Assembly: GCA_964036195.1 (NCBI GenBank)
Contig: OZ038451.1
Coordinates: 23,577,927 to 23,641,926, forward strand
DNA length: 64,000 nt
Source: Sphaerolaimus hirsutus
Taxonomy: Eukaryota; Nematoda; Chromadorea; Monhysterida; Sphaerolaimidae
Reading direction: 5' to 3'
Shown here piece by piece: positions 44,925 to 58,790 of this stretch. Both the position numbers and the translations under genes were made by a program. Below the pieces are notes generated by a model. That model made no database searches. It worked only from the letters and a program-made list of their open reading frames with translations, and was not told the origin of the DNA. Within the stretch, counting starts at the first letter, position 1. Every line of letters starts with the position of its first letter.

Positions 44925-46500
44925 CCAGGGGTTCAGTGTGGGGGGTTGGGGGGGGGTTACCCCCCCCCCCCCAAATGCTCCAGCTATCTATCTATCCCCA
45001 GGGCTGCTCAGCATCTATCTATCCCGAGGCAAAATTTTTGGCTGCTATCCCTCAAACCCCTCCCCCGTTTTTTTCAGTTAAACATAGGTCAAGAATTACT
45101 TAATATAACTATTTTTGACCTATTTTTAGCGATTTTACTCCCTTTTACTCCCTTTTTTCCTTCTATACCTTGGAACAGCCTATATATTGAACCCCCGCGA
45201 AAACAACTGAATGTCTTTTTTTGCTTGATGCTTTCTTTGGATCAAATGTTTCTTCACATCTACCTGAGCAAAAATTGTCCAAAAAGTCCAAACCAACTAA
45301 ACAGGTCCACACCCAAGTCCAGCAGTCAGTGGGTTGTTTGGCAACAACTGACAGCTCCAGCTATGGTGGTTGGCGGGGTAACTTTCTTTAAAAAATTATC
45401 TTTGGGGGGAGCACTACCCAACACCACCCACTACTATGCACCCAGGGGTTCAGTATGGTGGGGTTACCCCTCCCCAAATGCTCCAGCTATCTATCTATTC
45501 CAAGGCAAATTTTTTGGCTACTATCCCTTGAAGTTCAAACCCCTTCCCCCCCTCAGAATCGCCAGCTACCTATCTAACTGGAAGTGATTTCTGAGGAATA
45601 ATGTCCCAATTTTCACTCAAAATTGCCATATTTCAAACATTCCTAGTGATTTTGACCTTCAAAAGTGCTAGTTGACGTAACTTACAGTCAATTGGAATTT
45701 TGACCCTCTGAGTGGTCGGATGATAGGAAACTGTTGGATGATAGGATGATAGGAAAAATGATAAGATATCCAAAGGGATAGATAGCTGAAACATTGTTTG
45801 GGGGGGGGGTTCATGGGGGTTCAATATATAGGCTTTTTTGGGGTGTAGAAGGAACAAAAGGGGGAAAATTGCTAAAAGTAGGTTAAAAATGGATAAAATT
45901 AGGTATAAGCACATATATAGCTAAAATAAGCAAGGATGAACATTAACTAGCAATTTTGGAGGTGAAAATCTATAAAAAGGCATGAAAAGTAGCAATTTTG
46001 AGCAACAATTTGGGTAAAAAATTTCAAAAATTGCTCCGGATAGGTAGACAACTTGGCAATTTGGGGAGGGGGGGGGGGGTTTAGGGGGTAGTAGCGCAAA
46101 ATTTTGCCTCCGGGATAGATAGATGGCTGAGCGGTCTCCAGGATAGATAGCTGGACAGTTTAGGGGGGTAACCTCCCCCAACCCCCCCCCCATTCAAGAC
46201 CCCTGGGTTCATATAGATAGTAAATCGCTCCTCCGGAGGATTGGGAGGGGGGTTCAATATGTAGGCTTTATCAAGGTGTAAAAGGAAAAAAAATCGCTAT
46301 TCTGAGTGATAATTGGGGAGAAATTTTCTCAAAAATCGCACCGGATAAGTAGATAGCTGACAGATTTGGGGGGGGGGTAGTTTCATGGATAGTAACCCAA
46401 AATTTTGCTTCTTGGGACAGATAGATAGCTGAGTGGCCTCCGGGAAGGATGTAAAGCTTGCAGATTTGGGGGGCAGTAACCCACCCATACTGAACCCCTG
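44925..46500. repeat. TATC/GATA-motif C-tract repeat array, copy 2
   Basis: The array is homologous to 13402-15200. It contains 'gctccagctatctatctatcccc', inverted 'gatagatagctgagcgg' blocks and extra repeat sequence at 46215-46440 not found in copy 1. Confidence 0.6.
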
Positions 46501-47366
46501 CCTACAGCTTATTTTCAGGTGATATCTCAGTGAAACATGAGAATCGCGGGCTTAGTGACTCCTCTCAACACTACTACTCAACTATACATGCTCAACTATT
46601 TACCCATTTTTTACCATTTTTCACTTACATTAAGCCATTTTTCACAATTTGTGAATGGTTTTTAGGCATTCTCAGGGTTCTCCCCTTTTTGCTTACACAC
46701 CATGGAAAAGCCTAGCCCCCATGAAGCCCCCCCAACAAAAATCTATACCTTCAGAGGAGCGATTTACTACCTATATGAACCCCTGGAGGGGTCCAAATCC
46801 ACTAAACCCCTGTATACACCTAAATTGCTTCTGACCCAAGTTCAGCATCAAAAAAATTTTACTATTCAAAATAGGTTACTCCAGCTATGGGGGGGTATAT
46901 GAAGACAAAATTTTTAGGGACTGTAGCCCACATCTCCCTACTAAACACCAGCAGGGGGAGGGCTGTGGCAAATTACTATAGTGAGGGTTGCTGAACATGA
47001 AAAGTATGTGCAATTTTTGCTGTCTGTGTAGTAGGGGGTAGGGAGTACGGAAAAATGGAAATTTGGGGGAGTGTAGCCAACACCCGCACCTACTGTACAC
47101 CACTTGGTGGGTTGTGGCGACCACTACAAAGTGGGTTGCTTAATATCAAAGGTTTTTACTTGACCAGTTGTTGTTTGTGTCAAGTTCAGCACCTAAATTT
47201 GTGCACATTTGCATCAAGTTCAGTATTCTATCTACTTGATGTGTTGATTACCATGGTGTTTCCACTATCTTTATGGTAAACTGTATGATTTAGCAATTTG
47301 GTACAGTACAGTATGGTACTGTAAAGAAACCTCTCTCCACTGAACCCCACCCCACCCAGTACCCAC

Positions 47367-47992
47367 TAGGGTGTCAAATTACCGTTTTCCATTTTCTGTT
47401 TCCGTTTTCCGCAGGCAAATTTTTTCCGTTTTCCGTTCCGTTTTCCGGCCGCTGAAATTTTTTTCTCCGTTTTCCGTTCCGTTTTCCGGCCACCTTTTTT
47501 TCCGTTTCCGTTTTTCCGGTTCATTTTCCGTTTTCCGGCTAAATTTTCAGTTTCTCCGCCTTTTTTCCGTTTTCCGGCTCAATTTCCAGTTTTTCCGCCT
47601 TTTTTCCGTTTTCTGCCTCAATTTTATGCTTTCCGCCTCATTTTACCCTTTTCTGGCTCAACTTTCTGTTTTCTGTTCCAGCCAAACTGGTAAACAGTCA
47701 TGCAGATTGTCAATTATGTAAAACAAATTCTGTTTCCAGCAAAATTTCAGCGAATTTTATCGTTTTTTTAGGCAAAATTTCAGCAAATTTGTCCATTTCC
47801 ATGCAAATTCCATTTTTCCGTTTCCGTTTTTCCGGCCGCTTTTTCCGTTTTCCGGCCACTGAAATTTTTTTTCCGTTTCCGTTTTCCGCCAAGTGCAAAT
47901 TTTTTTCCGTTTTCTGTTCCGTTTTCCGGCCGCTGAAATTTTTTTTCCGTTTCCGTTTCCGTTTTCCGTAAAAAAATTTTTTTGACACCCTA
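47367..47992. mobile_element. hAT-like element with CCGTTTTCCG arms (626 bp)
   Basis: It begins tagggtgtcaaattaccg and ends tttgacaccct plus a, with perfect duplications gtacccac (47359-47366, 47993-48000). Copy 1 has the empty site ccagtacccactccccatg near 16076. It lacks the BEL/Pao fragment but shares with 10928-12327 a short centre around 'agccaaactggtaaacag'. Confidence 0.94.
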
Positions 47993-48509
47993 GTACCCAC
48001 TCCCCATGAGGTGTATAAAAAAAGTGAGTTCACTACCTAATTTAATAGACACTTGAAAAGTCAGTTTCTGGTGTCAGCTAAAGGACGGTTGAGCTTTTCC
48101 AGAAGAAATTGCATAAAGAATATTCCCCTTGAAAATGCCCCCCAAAGTTTTATGGGCTTAAATGAGAATGACATCATCATTATGTTATCACAAGAACATA
48201 AGTTGACCAAGTTTGTCACTTTTGCATTTACCCCTATCAAAACTTCTTTATGCAATTTTGAAGCGTCAACCCTCCTTTAGCTGACACTGTTAACTGACTT
48301 TTTAAGTGTCTTGCAAAAAAGTTGAGTAAAATCACTTTTTTGATAGACAACCTATGGTGAGGGAGTGGGCTGGGGTTCAGTGGGAGGGGTTTCTTAACAC
48401 TATGGCACTGTTCTGTACCAAACAACAAAATCACACTATTTACCATAAATATAGTGCAGGGTTCCAGCTTGGTGTTGCACTTGATAAGGACGGCAAAATG
48501 TTTTTTTTT

Positions 48510-51120
48510 TTTTTTGGGACCATGCACCAGGCACTAAGCACCAATGGAGCAGCACCCTTTGGCACCCTCCAAGCACAGGGGATTTTTGGGGTAGCATTTT
48601 ATGGGAGGGGGGGTCTGCCAAGTTTGAGCACTCACAGCTCAGTAGTTAGTTAGTTAGAGCTCAGCTCACTCACTTACCCATTAGTTAGTTTCCCCAACCC
48701 CCCACATTCCTGTGGAGTAGGGGGGCCTATGTCTATACCTCCCTGTAGTAATGGAATGGCGCCTTGGATGCATAGGGGATTTTTGGGGTAACATTTTAGG
48801 GGGGGGGGGGGGTCCGCCAAATTTTGAGCACTCAGCAACAACTCAACAAAATTTGCTGAAAATTTTACATAATCAGGTTTAATGTCAGGGCTGCATTGAA
48901 AATTAAATTTGACTTTCTACGACCCCCCTGACCTGAGATGGGGGGGGGTAGGGTTGGGACGATATGACTTTTCGATATCGATATTCGATATTCGATATTT
49001 TTTTCTGAAACTCGATATTCGATATCGATACGATATGGACCCTCGATATTCGATATCGATATTCGATATGAAAATATGCTCGATATTCGATATCGATATT
49101 TCCGATATTTCGATATTTTAGTACAGCGGGGCATATTGTATTTCCATTTGGACACAAACATGGTTGATCAACTTTTTAAATCAGGCGCACAACAGTTGAA
49201 ATGAGATCATGAAATAAAAACAGGATGAATCAAGTTGAAAATGAATGAAAAATTATAAGCAAACACTGTCAGGTCATACTTGTGACTGGGGTGGCTGGCT
49301 TTTTACATTTTTAAAAGGTTGGTATTTAAAAACAGCCAAACTTTTTAGCCACGCTGCCATGCTAAGGTTTGGTGAAATGGTTTCCTTGTGATGCAGCTTG
49401 CTGTGTTAATATCCTATATTTTGTTAGGATGTGTATACATTACCCTTGATATCCTACTTTTGATAGCTTAATGTTAAAATGACATGGCATTTATATGATA
49501 TATTACTTCATGCATTCATAAATATACACGTGTTTGGCTGCAGCGTCCACTTTTTGTTAGCTTTAGCCATTTTTTATGGGATCACAAATAAAAATAAAAC
49601 CTAAAAAAGAATACCAGAATATCGAAAAAATGGTCGATATTCGATATTTTTTCAAAATTTTCGATATCGATATTCGATATTCGATATGAAAAAATGGTCG
49701 ATATCCGATATTCGATATTCGATACGATATATCGTCCCAACCCTAGGGGGGGGGGGTCAAAAAAAAGTTTATTTTTGGGGGGTTGTTCACTGTTGCCTTA
49801 AACATGTGAACTTTGCAGCGCTATAACTATGCCATTTCTTGACCAATTTTGATCGTTTAACTCTTAAAATGACCGAGAACACCTGCAGATTCCATTTTTG
49901 TAGTTGTATTAGTGATGTCTAAAATCCGTATGCCAAGTTGACCCGGTTTTTATATGCAAAAAAATAAATTTGTCTGCACATGCTATAATATACTTTAGAT
50001 GACGAGAACTCATATAAGACAAAAATAGTGTATCAAACTTTTCCTTCCCATCCACCTGAATAACCACATAAAGAACAAAGAATGCAACTTCAAAACTACA
50101 TATCTCGACCATTTATCAGCTGATTTTCACCAACAAACACTTAAAAAGGTCAGAATGACATAGAGATATCATTTTTATTCCCAGATTATCTGTGTATTTC
50201 AAAAGTTTTCCCGTACAAGAAGATAATGAGAACTCTTGAATGAAATTATCATAATGAAAATGCATACAGATAAACTGAAAATAAAAACGATATCCCCATG
50301 TTCTTCTGATCATTTTAAGTATCCGTTGGTGAAAATGGGCTGAGAAATGGTCAAGATATAGAGTTTTGAAGTTGCATGCTTTGTTCTTTATCTGGTTATT
50401 TATGTGAATGGGAGGGAAAAGTTTGATACGCTTTAACTTTTGATTGGAAAGGGATACTGAACTCATTTTTTAATATGAGTTTTCATTGTCTAAAGTATAT
50501 AATAGCATGTGCAGAAAAATTTAATTTTCTTGGATAAAAACATGGTCAAATTGGCATATGAATTTTAGACATCACTAATACTTAATACAAAAATGGAATC
50601 TGCAGGTTTTTTCGATCATTTTAAGAGTTAAACAATCAAAATGGAGTTATAGCACTGCCAAGCTCGCATGCTCAGGCGATAGTGAAAACACCCTGAAAAT
50701 TTTTTTTTTACAGACCCCCACCCCTCTATCTGGGTCATTGGTTCGTAGAAAGTCAAATTCAATTTTCAATGCAGCCCCAACATGAAACCTCACTATGTTA
50801 AATTTTCAGCAAATTTTGCTGAGTAATTACTGAGCTGTGAGTGTTCAAACTTTGGCAGACCCCCCCCCACCTAAAATGCCACCCCAAAAATCCCCTATGC
50901 ATCCAAGGTGCCATTCCATTACTACAGGGGGGTGTAGACATAAGCCCCCCCCCACTCCACAGGAATGTGGGGGGTTGGGGAAACTGACTACTGAGCTGTG
51001 AGTGCTCAAACTTGGCAGACCCACCAATGCCACCCCAAAAATCCCCTGCTTGGAGGGTGTCAAATGGTGCTGCTCCATTAGTGCTTAGCGCCTGGTGCAT
51101 GGTCCTAAAAGGACACCACA
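48510..51120. repeat. Long palindrome (hairpin) core, copy 2
   Basis: This is the counterpart of 16600-19507, with its apex near 50240. The left arm is interrupted by the TCGATA element (48949-49745). The right arm lacks the insertions found in copy 1. Confidence 0.75.
48949..49745. mobile_element. hAT-like element with TCGATATTCGATA arms (797 bp)
   Basis: It begins tagggttgggacgatatg and ends atatcgtcccaaccct plus a, and is inserted in a G run that gives gggggggg on both sides. Copy 1 lacks it at about 17045. The arms are chains of cgatattcgatatcgatatt. The roughly 500-bp centre (49140-49620) has no recognised gene. Confidence 0.88.
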
Positions 51121-51304
51121 ATGGCACCAACATGGTTTCATGGTGAATTTTGTAAAAACAATAACATTTTTAAAAATAAGTGCATTGAAAATGGATTTTT
51201 CACTGAAAATTGAAACAAATAAAGTTTCACATTTTGTAGGGTTTATTACGTGACACTTGACAGTTCACAGGGCATTTTACAGTGGTTTTACTCTGGGAGT
51301 GGTC

Positions 51305-51864
51305 CCTGAAGTATCTACAATTTGTAATGTTATAGCATGAGTTCTTTGTTAAACAGAAAGTGTAGTTTTTAGCCCGAAGCTAATGAACAGAATGCCAGAT
51401 ATAGTAAACTGACTACACATTGTACAATTAAATCTACCATCATCCACCTGAATTAAGAACTCTCACAAAAATTAACGAATATTTTTTCCTCATAATATTA
51501 CATTGCTCTCACTAAGGGTGAATTTGGATTAGGTATACATAACAAGTCGACAAAAAATGGGTATTTTTGACAGAAATCACTACCTAAGATGCTATCCCAT
51601 GGCTCCACAGCCATTCAATGGTTATATTTAACATCACAAAGTACTGATATATCTGTATATATTGGCCCATTACCCATATTTGGGAGCTTTTAAAAAACCC
51701 GTCCTTTCTTAAAAAAACGTTGTATTTAAAAAAACGGTCGTTAAAAAACATTTTTTGGCCATCCCTACTCCAATCAAATATCAGCTTTCTATCCCCCACA
51801 ACTGGAGATAGGGCGTGAGAAGTAAAATAAAAAACCGACTGCCGAACTTTAGTGGGAAGGTGTT
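51305..51864. repeat. Copy-2 counterpart of 20925-21484
   Basis: It has the same 'acaatttgtaatgtt' to 'gggaaggtgtt' sequence, ending at a TA. It has the uninterrupted site of the 20354 element at its left edge. Confidence 0.55.
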
Positions 51865-52370
51865 TAAAACGAACGTTGTGAGAAAGTTCATCAAGTAGAA
51901 CCGTTGCTTGTTATTCGTTGTAAACGCGAAAAAAGAACGCACCCACATGTTGAGACTCTCAACTTGAGAACGCCGGAAAGCACAGAAACCATAGTAAATC
52001 CAATGAGACAGGTTACCTAAATAGGTAAATAATTTTACACGATCAGTTTTTACAAACATTCGCACTTGTTGCTCGGTGCTTCCAAAACACTTCATCGTTT
52101 ACAGGTGTCTTTTTCCATGTATAAAAAATACTTAGTATGGAAACCTACCATAATCCTTCTGAATAATGAACCAAAAATTACCTATACAGTTTTCCATCAT
52201 AACGTTTTTACTATGGAAAAATTAATTACGAAATTTATCGCCAGATTTTATTCATTGAATTATGGTAGGATTTTGCGCATACTTTACGTTCCGCCGAGTA
52301 TAACTACCTATATCTAGCCGAAATAAACATGACATTTTCAAATCATTTTGAATTTTTTATTCGAACAAAA

Positions 52371-52804
52371 CAGGGACGTATCCAGGATTTTGGAGCGGGG
52401 GGGGCTGCTTGTTTACGGAGGCCGGCGAGGGGGGGGGGCTCAGCCCCCCCCCCGAAAATTTTAGCTAAATAGTGGCTGAATGGCGCCATGGCGCTGGCGC
52501 CATTAGTAGGCGCCACGCCATGGCGCCATTGGCGTTGGCGCCAACGCCATGGAATGCTGTATATGTATGTAAATATACATACAAAACAGCGAAAAGTTCA
52601 ACATTGAGTGTATTTATGGCGATTTGCGGCCACATGGAGCAAATCTGATGACAATACCTTATGTCTGGTGAAGAATGCGCGCTTGCGCGCAAAATTTTTG
52701 ACGCTGACTTTGAAAAAGTCGCATTTTCCGGTCACTTACTGGTCTCGCCCCGGGAGGGGGGGGGGGCTGCAGCCCCCCCCGCCCCCCCCCTGGATACGGC
52801 CCTG
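52371..52804. mobile_element. hAT-like element, CAGGGACGTATCC family (434 bp)
   Basis: It begins cagggacgtatccagg and ends cctggatacggccctg, with perfect duplications gaacaaaa (52363-52370, 52805-52812). Copy 1 has tcgaacaaaacacaac without insertion near 21985. The interior resembles 1428-1886. Confidence 0.94.
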
Positions 52805-53029
52805 GAACAAAACGCAACAAAATAAATTGCACAGCGGATCGAATACATGCAGCAAATGAATCAAGAAGCACATGAGTAAAATACATTGAATTATGTACGT
52901 ACATTGGGTCACTACTGGGTGTGGTATCAAAATATCAGTTTGCCTATTATATTTACCTATATAAATATCTACTAAGTAAAAATACTTTACCAAATCGGCC
53001 GGGTAAAAAAGTACCTAAGGTATTTACAA

Positions 53030-53560
53030 AAAGACGCGATAGTCAAATGAAAGAGATGCGGCACACTTGTAAATACGTGATATTGAATTGAAGAAATGCG
53101 AGTAAAAATGAAATAATGTAAAATGTAAAGCACTGAAAAATAGATAGAAAGCAATATAAAAATTACTAAAAGCGGCACCCTTGTAAATAAAATACGTGAT
53201 ACGATATTGAAGAAATGCGAGTAACAAATGAAATCATGTAAAAATGTAAAGCACTGCAAAAATAAATAGAAAGCGATGTAATAATTACTAAAAGCGACAT
53301 CCTTATAAATAGGAATTAATAAATTACCTGAAAAGAAAGTTTGAAAAAAAGACATCTAAAATACCTACAATACATACCTATAACGTAAAAAGACCTTAAA
53401 AAAATGCGGCACCCTAGTGATAGCAAATCAATGCCAAGCTAACCCACCACAAATCAGCATTGGCAATCAAAGCTAACATAATATGGAAATGTAAAAAATT
53501 GCAAATAAGTGAAAAATGCGGCACCCTTGCGGCAGGAAATCGATCTCGGCCGATCCACCA
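53030..53560. repeat. Degenerate tandem repeat with 'atgcggcaccctt' motif, copy 2
   Basis: It has the same unit and order as 22200-22760, with small length differences. Confidence 0.65.
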
Positions 53561-53674
53561 CAATCGGCTTTGATACGATCCCTGCCAGTGAAAATATATG
53601 AGAGTGAAATAATATGAAAAAAGAAAAATCGACGACAGAGCACTATAATCGAAAAAAATTTACAGAAAATAACA

Positions 53675-53805
53675 AATATTTCAACAACAACAAATATTTC
53701 AACAACAAAACAAAAATTCAACAATATCAACACCATCAACAACAACAACACCGTCAACAACAACAACACCATCAACAACAACAACAACAGAATCAACAAT
53801 AACAA
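53675..53805. repeat. CAA/AAC microsatellite, copy 2
   Basis: A run of caacaacaacaccatcaac. The Gln-rich plus-strand frame and the Leu-rich minus-strand frame over it are repeat translations. Confidence 0.9.
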
Positions 53806-53882
53806 CGCGCACACAGCGCAGTAAAAACAGATAAAATGTCCAAAATCGGCTAAAAGGTCCAGTCCAAGCTGACATCCAAAAA

Positions 53883-55910
53883 ATGGAATGTGCAGCGGGC
53901 GCAGGATGCGAGCGAAGTGACTACTGCGCGATTTGCGGCACGAAAAAAAACAAGAAAAATTTGCATGGGTCGATGTGTTTGCCGCTGATGCGGCAAACAA
54001 TCGACAAAGGAAACTTTAAAATTGGAGGCTGGATGAATGCATCAATGAAGTCATTCATCACTAGGTATTTAGCTGAGCATTTAAGAATCACCTAAAGATG
54101 AAGCTCAGAAATTCCCGAAATTCTTTGAATGTCCAGGAAAAATCGCAAAGTTGACATGTAATTAATGATTTGGCTAGACTCGAAAAAAATTTCAAATATC
54201 TGCATTAGAACAGATTCTGAAATAGGTAGGTAGAATAAAAAACCGAACACACAAACGTTCATATAATGGTTCTATTTACGATAAATGAGTGAATGAAATT
54301 AGCCACGTGCTACACGTGTGCAAATGTTTCACCATCATTTATGCCCAAGAAAATTCACGCCCTCAAATTAAATGTAACTGAAAGTGAAAGTGGATTTCGC
54401 AGCTCGATTATAAATTTACCAAGCAAAGGAGGGTTCTGGTGTTCGTGATACGCCCAGCAAAATGCAAGCACAAGTAAATACTAGGAATACGGATAGATTG
54501 TTTGATCAGATCTTTTTGGGATCTCGAAACAACATTAACAATAACCCAAAACCAACTTAAGTTACAATAATAGCAACTTTTTGGCAACATTCCAGAAATA
54601 TATAAACTTAAAACTTTCGATTTGGCAATGATCATTGAATACAGGGATAAAGGGACACTTTTGTCAGTGATTGCACAAAAAATTGTGTGACACATACCTG
54701 ATAAAATTTACTGGCACGTTTCCAGCAGAATGCAGACATAATGAGTGCTGTAACTTGGCAATGTTGTAAGAAAAGCAGGCATGAAAAATCAATGGATTTT
54801 TCACAGTTTGAGATAGCTCAGTATAAATATCATGAAAATCGTACCTATAAGCAAAATCCGAGCAGAATGCAGGCATACCGTAAATATACAAATATTTATA
54901 CGCAATTAAGGAAAATCCCAGCAAAAACATCGAATTGCAAATGTTCAAAATTCAAAATACCTGATAGCACGCACTTAGTCAATTTAGAATCAAAATGGAA
55001 ATTCTGGTGCGTAAATTGATGGGCAAACCAAATGCAGACACTTTACACAAGCACAAGCCAAAACAAAGAACCATGGCTATGTGCAAGCAGTGTTCAAACA
55101 TATTGGAAGTTGAGACACCTGTCTCAGGTAACTGCACACAAACACATCAGAACAGCAGCCAAGCAACACAAATGAACCATGTCACATCATCCATGTAAGT
55201 GTGGTAGGTACACAGACAACGTGACATTGGCCATTTGGGCTGGTGACCCACTGTGTCAATGCACTCACAGCTAGCTGCACATGCACGCCGATGCCATCTA
55301 ACAAGCTATCTTAGCGCCAGGGTTTTGGCACTGTTTGACTGGTTACAAGCTCCACTTGCGGCAGTGCAAGAAAATAGAATGCAGCAAACTTAAATTCAGA
55401 GAATACGCTTAATTTTGCAGTAATATAAATAGTCGATAAATTGGCTAGGCGTCAGAATCTCGCCACCTAGCGACCAGCAAAAATCTTAATTATTTGAAAT
55501 CATTTTGTGTGACACACAAACGCAAACTTAAAGTGACCGTAACTGCGACGCAATGCAAAAAAGCAACACGTTTTCAGTCGACGCACACATCAGAACAATG
55601 GAACAGGGATTGTATCGCCCATGTGTGGAGATATTTTTTGTGGTAGGCACATGGACAATCCAATATCGACCCCACTGTACTCATGCGCTTGCAGTCAGCT
55701 GTGCACACATGCTACTTAGCCAATTGACCCAGCAAAGTGTCGCAAAAGTGTTGTACAGTTTGTCAGTGATGCGTGCAGAGGTATACAGTATGTAAGCACA
55801 CTTATGAACGCGATGGAATTTGGAGAAAAGACACCGCCGGCAGATGCGGCAAATATTGAAATATGTGGCAGAATCGAGTCCACCACCCCTGACAGGCATC
55901 TCAATAAGCC
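53883..55910. other. Unassigned conserved segment, copy 2
   Basis: The counterpart of 23129-25160. Indels at 53940 and elsewhere shift the short open frames relative to copy 1, so no shared protein is supported. Confidence 0.35.
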
Positions 55911-56256
55911 AACCAGCAGCATAAAAAAAACAAAGGCTGCCAAAATCCCCCTGCCCAGACTCACAATACTCTGTACGTGCTGGTTCAACTGTTCCACCGC
56001 AGTACTGGGTTTGCCGTAAAAATATTGAACCTTGAATAGGTTCATAGGCAACGGATGGAGATACAGCTTGAAGGCGAAAATGGGTGCGATTGCGCAAGGC
56101 TGAAATTGGCGGGGTGCCAGATATATATGAAGTTATGTAAAAATAGATTAGCTAATTCGGAAGAATCACAGGGCTGACAAACAATAATTGATGCGGTGTC
56201 AATTGATATCAGTTGTCGATTGAATTTTTTTATTGAAACTGTGGCAATTTGCCTGC

Positions 56257-56744
56257 CATAGTTGTTAAAACGTATTTACGTTTACTCGATAAATACGTAT
56301 ACTGGAGTACTGCGTAAATACGTTTACTCCCTGAAAAAATAACGGTATAATACTCACTTACTCACGTACTTTTTGAAAGTACGCGAGTACAGAAACCGTA
56401 ATTGAGAAACATTATTGGACTGTATAAAAAGCAAAAACCACTCAACCGAATTAAAGCGGCTGCAAAATTGGCAACGGAAATGATAGAAGTTGCGGTGGGT
56501 AGGGAAAGCGACGACTCGCGCATTCACTTTTACTTTTTTTTACATCTACCTAGGTAAATCGAATAAAAATTTTCTTTTAAGTTTTCCCTAGGTAAAAATA
56601 CCGATATTTACGTTTACTCACCTTTTACAAAGCGTAAAAGTAAAAATATTTACTTGACGTTTTCTGTACTCAAGGGTGCGTAAAAATAAAATACTCTACG
56701 TTTACGTTTACTTTGAAAAAAGTTCAGCACTTTCAACAACTCTG
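56257..56744. mobile_element. hAT-like element with GTAAACGTAAATACG arms (488 bp)
   Basis: It begins catagttgttaaaacg and ends ttcaacaactctg. The flanks ttgcctgc and ctgcctgc (56249-56256, 56745-56752) are 8-bp duplications with one mismatch. The arms alternate tttacgtttactc and its complement. A decayed counterpart is at 25905-26320. Confidence 0.82.
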
Positions 56745-56856
56745 CTGCCTGCACACACTGTTTTCAACAGAAATGTCGAAAACTCAAAAATCAGCTTCTG
56801 ACGCACTTGATTTCACCGGAACGAATTACTTTTTACCCGCATCATCAACAAAAGAT

Positions 56857-57366
56857 CAGAGTTTTAAAAGTAAACGTAAACGTAAAGCATTTTTATTTTA
56901 CTCACACATGAATACAGAAAACGTAGGTATTTTATTTTTACTTTTACGCTGCGTAAAAGGTGAGTAAAATTCTTTTTTCCAGAGAAAACGTAAAAATGCG
57001 TATTTTTTTCAGGGAAAACGTAAAAATGGGTATTTTTCTTACACAAAACGCAAAAGTGGGTTTCTTTCACAAAAATAACGTAAAAATAGGTGTTTTTACA
57101 ATTTTTACTCTGAAATACACCAAAGATGTGTGTGTTTCTTTCCTGATAAGTATTTCTTAGGAAAATGTCCTAGGTGTGTCAGTTTCTATCTGGCGAAACG
57201 AGATTCTCTGTCCCCTTAAAATACGTTTTCTGTACTCGCGTACTTTCAAAAAGTACGCGAGTATGTGAGTACCGGTATTTTGTTCGGGAGGAAACGTAAA
57301 CGTATTTACGCAGTACGCGAGTATACGTATTTATCGAGTAAACGTAAATACGTTTTAACAACTATG
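56857..57366. mobile_element. hAT-like element with GTAAACGTAAA arms (510 bp)
   Basis: It begins cagagttttaaaagtaaacg and ends cgttttaacaactatg, with perfect duplications caaaagat (56849-56856, 57367-57374). Copy 1 shows tcaacaaaagataagg near 26420. It is the same family as its neighbour 110 bp away. The centre repeats 'aacgtaaaaatgggtattttt'. Confidence 0.92.
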
Positions 57367-57379
57367 CAAAAGATAAGGA

Positions 57380-57545
57380 ACAGCACCTTTGACGATGTCC
57401 TGTGAAATGTCAAATGTGACGCAAACTATCAAAAGTAAAATAAACAGCCCTGTAAAATGGAAACTTTCGTTTGCTATTTTCCATGAATTTTGACATTTGT
57501 GTGACATTTGACATTTTACAAGGTGCGTGAGTGCGAGTGGAACCT
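57380..57545. repeat. Palindromic MITE, 'CCCTGTAAA' family, copy 2
   Basis: The counterpart of 26440-26603, arms gtcctgtgaaatgtcaaatg and catttgacattttacaagg. Confidence 0.7.
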
Positions 57546-57850
57546 TCAGCGCCCGACTGCCAGACTCATGAGAGACTAAGAGACACATGGGTACAAGAGA
57601 CTACGTGACGAACCTTAGTCCATAATCCGTATTAGCAGGAGAATCGAAGGCAATACAACAGCGGCATCTTCGAACTCAACGTGGAATGCCGACGGCTTCA
57701 TAATTGGCAGATGTCCAAAATTGCCTAGAAACAGCTGGCAGGCTCGCCCACAGCAGGCCTGAGTTGAAACAATCAGCATTTTTACGAACTGTAACTCCCA
57801 CATTTTTGCCCGGGACTCAATTTGCAAATAAATTTTTTGTCAAGCCATTA

Positions 57851-58089
57851 TTAGCTAGCAAAAACGTAAAGCTTATCGAAATTGGAAGGTAGCAATTTGT
57901 CAGTTGAAGCACAAAGTCCTGTGTAAACAAACAATAAAGCAGCTATATGTGTGCAGCTGCAGCAGATTAAGTCGAACGAAAATATTCATGCACTCACCTG
58001 TTGACAATTCCAATCGACATTACTCGGTAAAAATCTACCATTTCAATCTTTCATCCAATTTTTCCAGATGAAGCCAGGTTTGCATCCAT
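57851..58089 (-). pseudogene. Copy-2 counterpart of the candidate small two-exon ORF
   Basis: The ATG (58089), the GTGAGT donor (57997) and the TAA (57853-57851) are kept at the same spacing. A G-to-T change turns Gly12 of the copy 1 frame into TGA, so exon 1 is closed here. If the copy 1 frame is real this is a pseudogene. If not, both are chance. Confidence 0.2.
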
Positions 58090-58458
58090 GCTGATAGTAT
58101 GATGCGACCATAAGCAGCCGGAAAAAAATTTCTTAAAAAATTTGAGGCTGAAATTCACACAGGGACTTTCAGTTGGCATACAATAGAACCAGTTATATCA
58201 ATCAATAATCGAGACGAATCGATTTGGTTAATTGCCAGACAAATAGTTGCCTGAATGGCAAGCGCTTTTATTGAGCATCACCACATTTTCGGTTGATCAA
58301 ATTCGAAGTTCACTCTAATTAATTTGGTTACCTATTTTTGCGTACGCACGCGACTTTAGCGGGTAAAATTTACGAAATTTAATAAAATATATCCGATGAT
58401 AAAATTGGCTACCGTATTTATTTCCTCAAAATACCCTCTAGGTAGGCTAGGGTAGGGT

Positions 58459-58478
58459 GTAATTATTATTATTATTAT
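58459..58478. repeat. Short TTA microsatellite
   Basis: attattattattattatgg lies at the site where copy 1 carries the 2.8-kb foldback insertion. Confidence 0.8.
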
Positions 58479-58479
58479 G

Positions 58480-58790
58480 GTTCACAGGGATTGTCTTACG
58501 ACGCGGACTTTGCCATGGAGGCTCGTCCATCCAGTGTTGATAAATTTTTTTCATAAACATTTGTTTATTGTTCCTATACATAAATATATTTAACATAACA
58601 TGCAGTGGGTACATTGTATCCCATTGATAAACTGTACTCAAATCATACCTTTCTGACACATTACTTCAGAGCTGCAATCTGAGCTGGCAAGTAGACATTG
58701 ACTGGGGTCATTGACCAGCCTTCATTCTACTCATAATGGTGTAAAACAGTTTTATTTTTCAATTATCCCAAAAGATTTATCCCCACTCGT
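58480..58790. other. Unassigned sequence unique to copy 2
   Basis: About 310 bp with no match in copy 1, between the empty site of the 27702 element and 'gtaattgtttcacggtgc'. A minus-strand frame of 70 codons (58447-58659) is open but not recognised. Confidence 0.3.
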
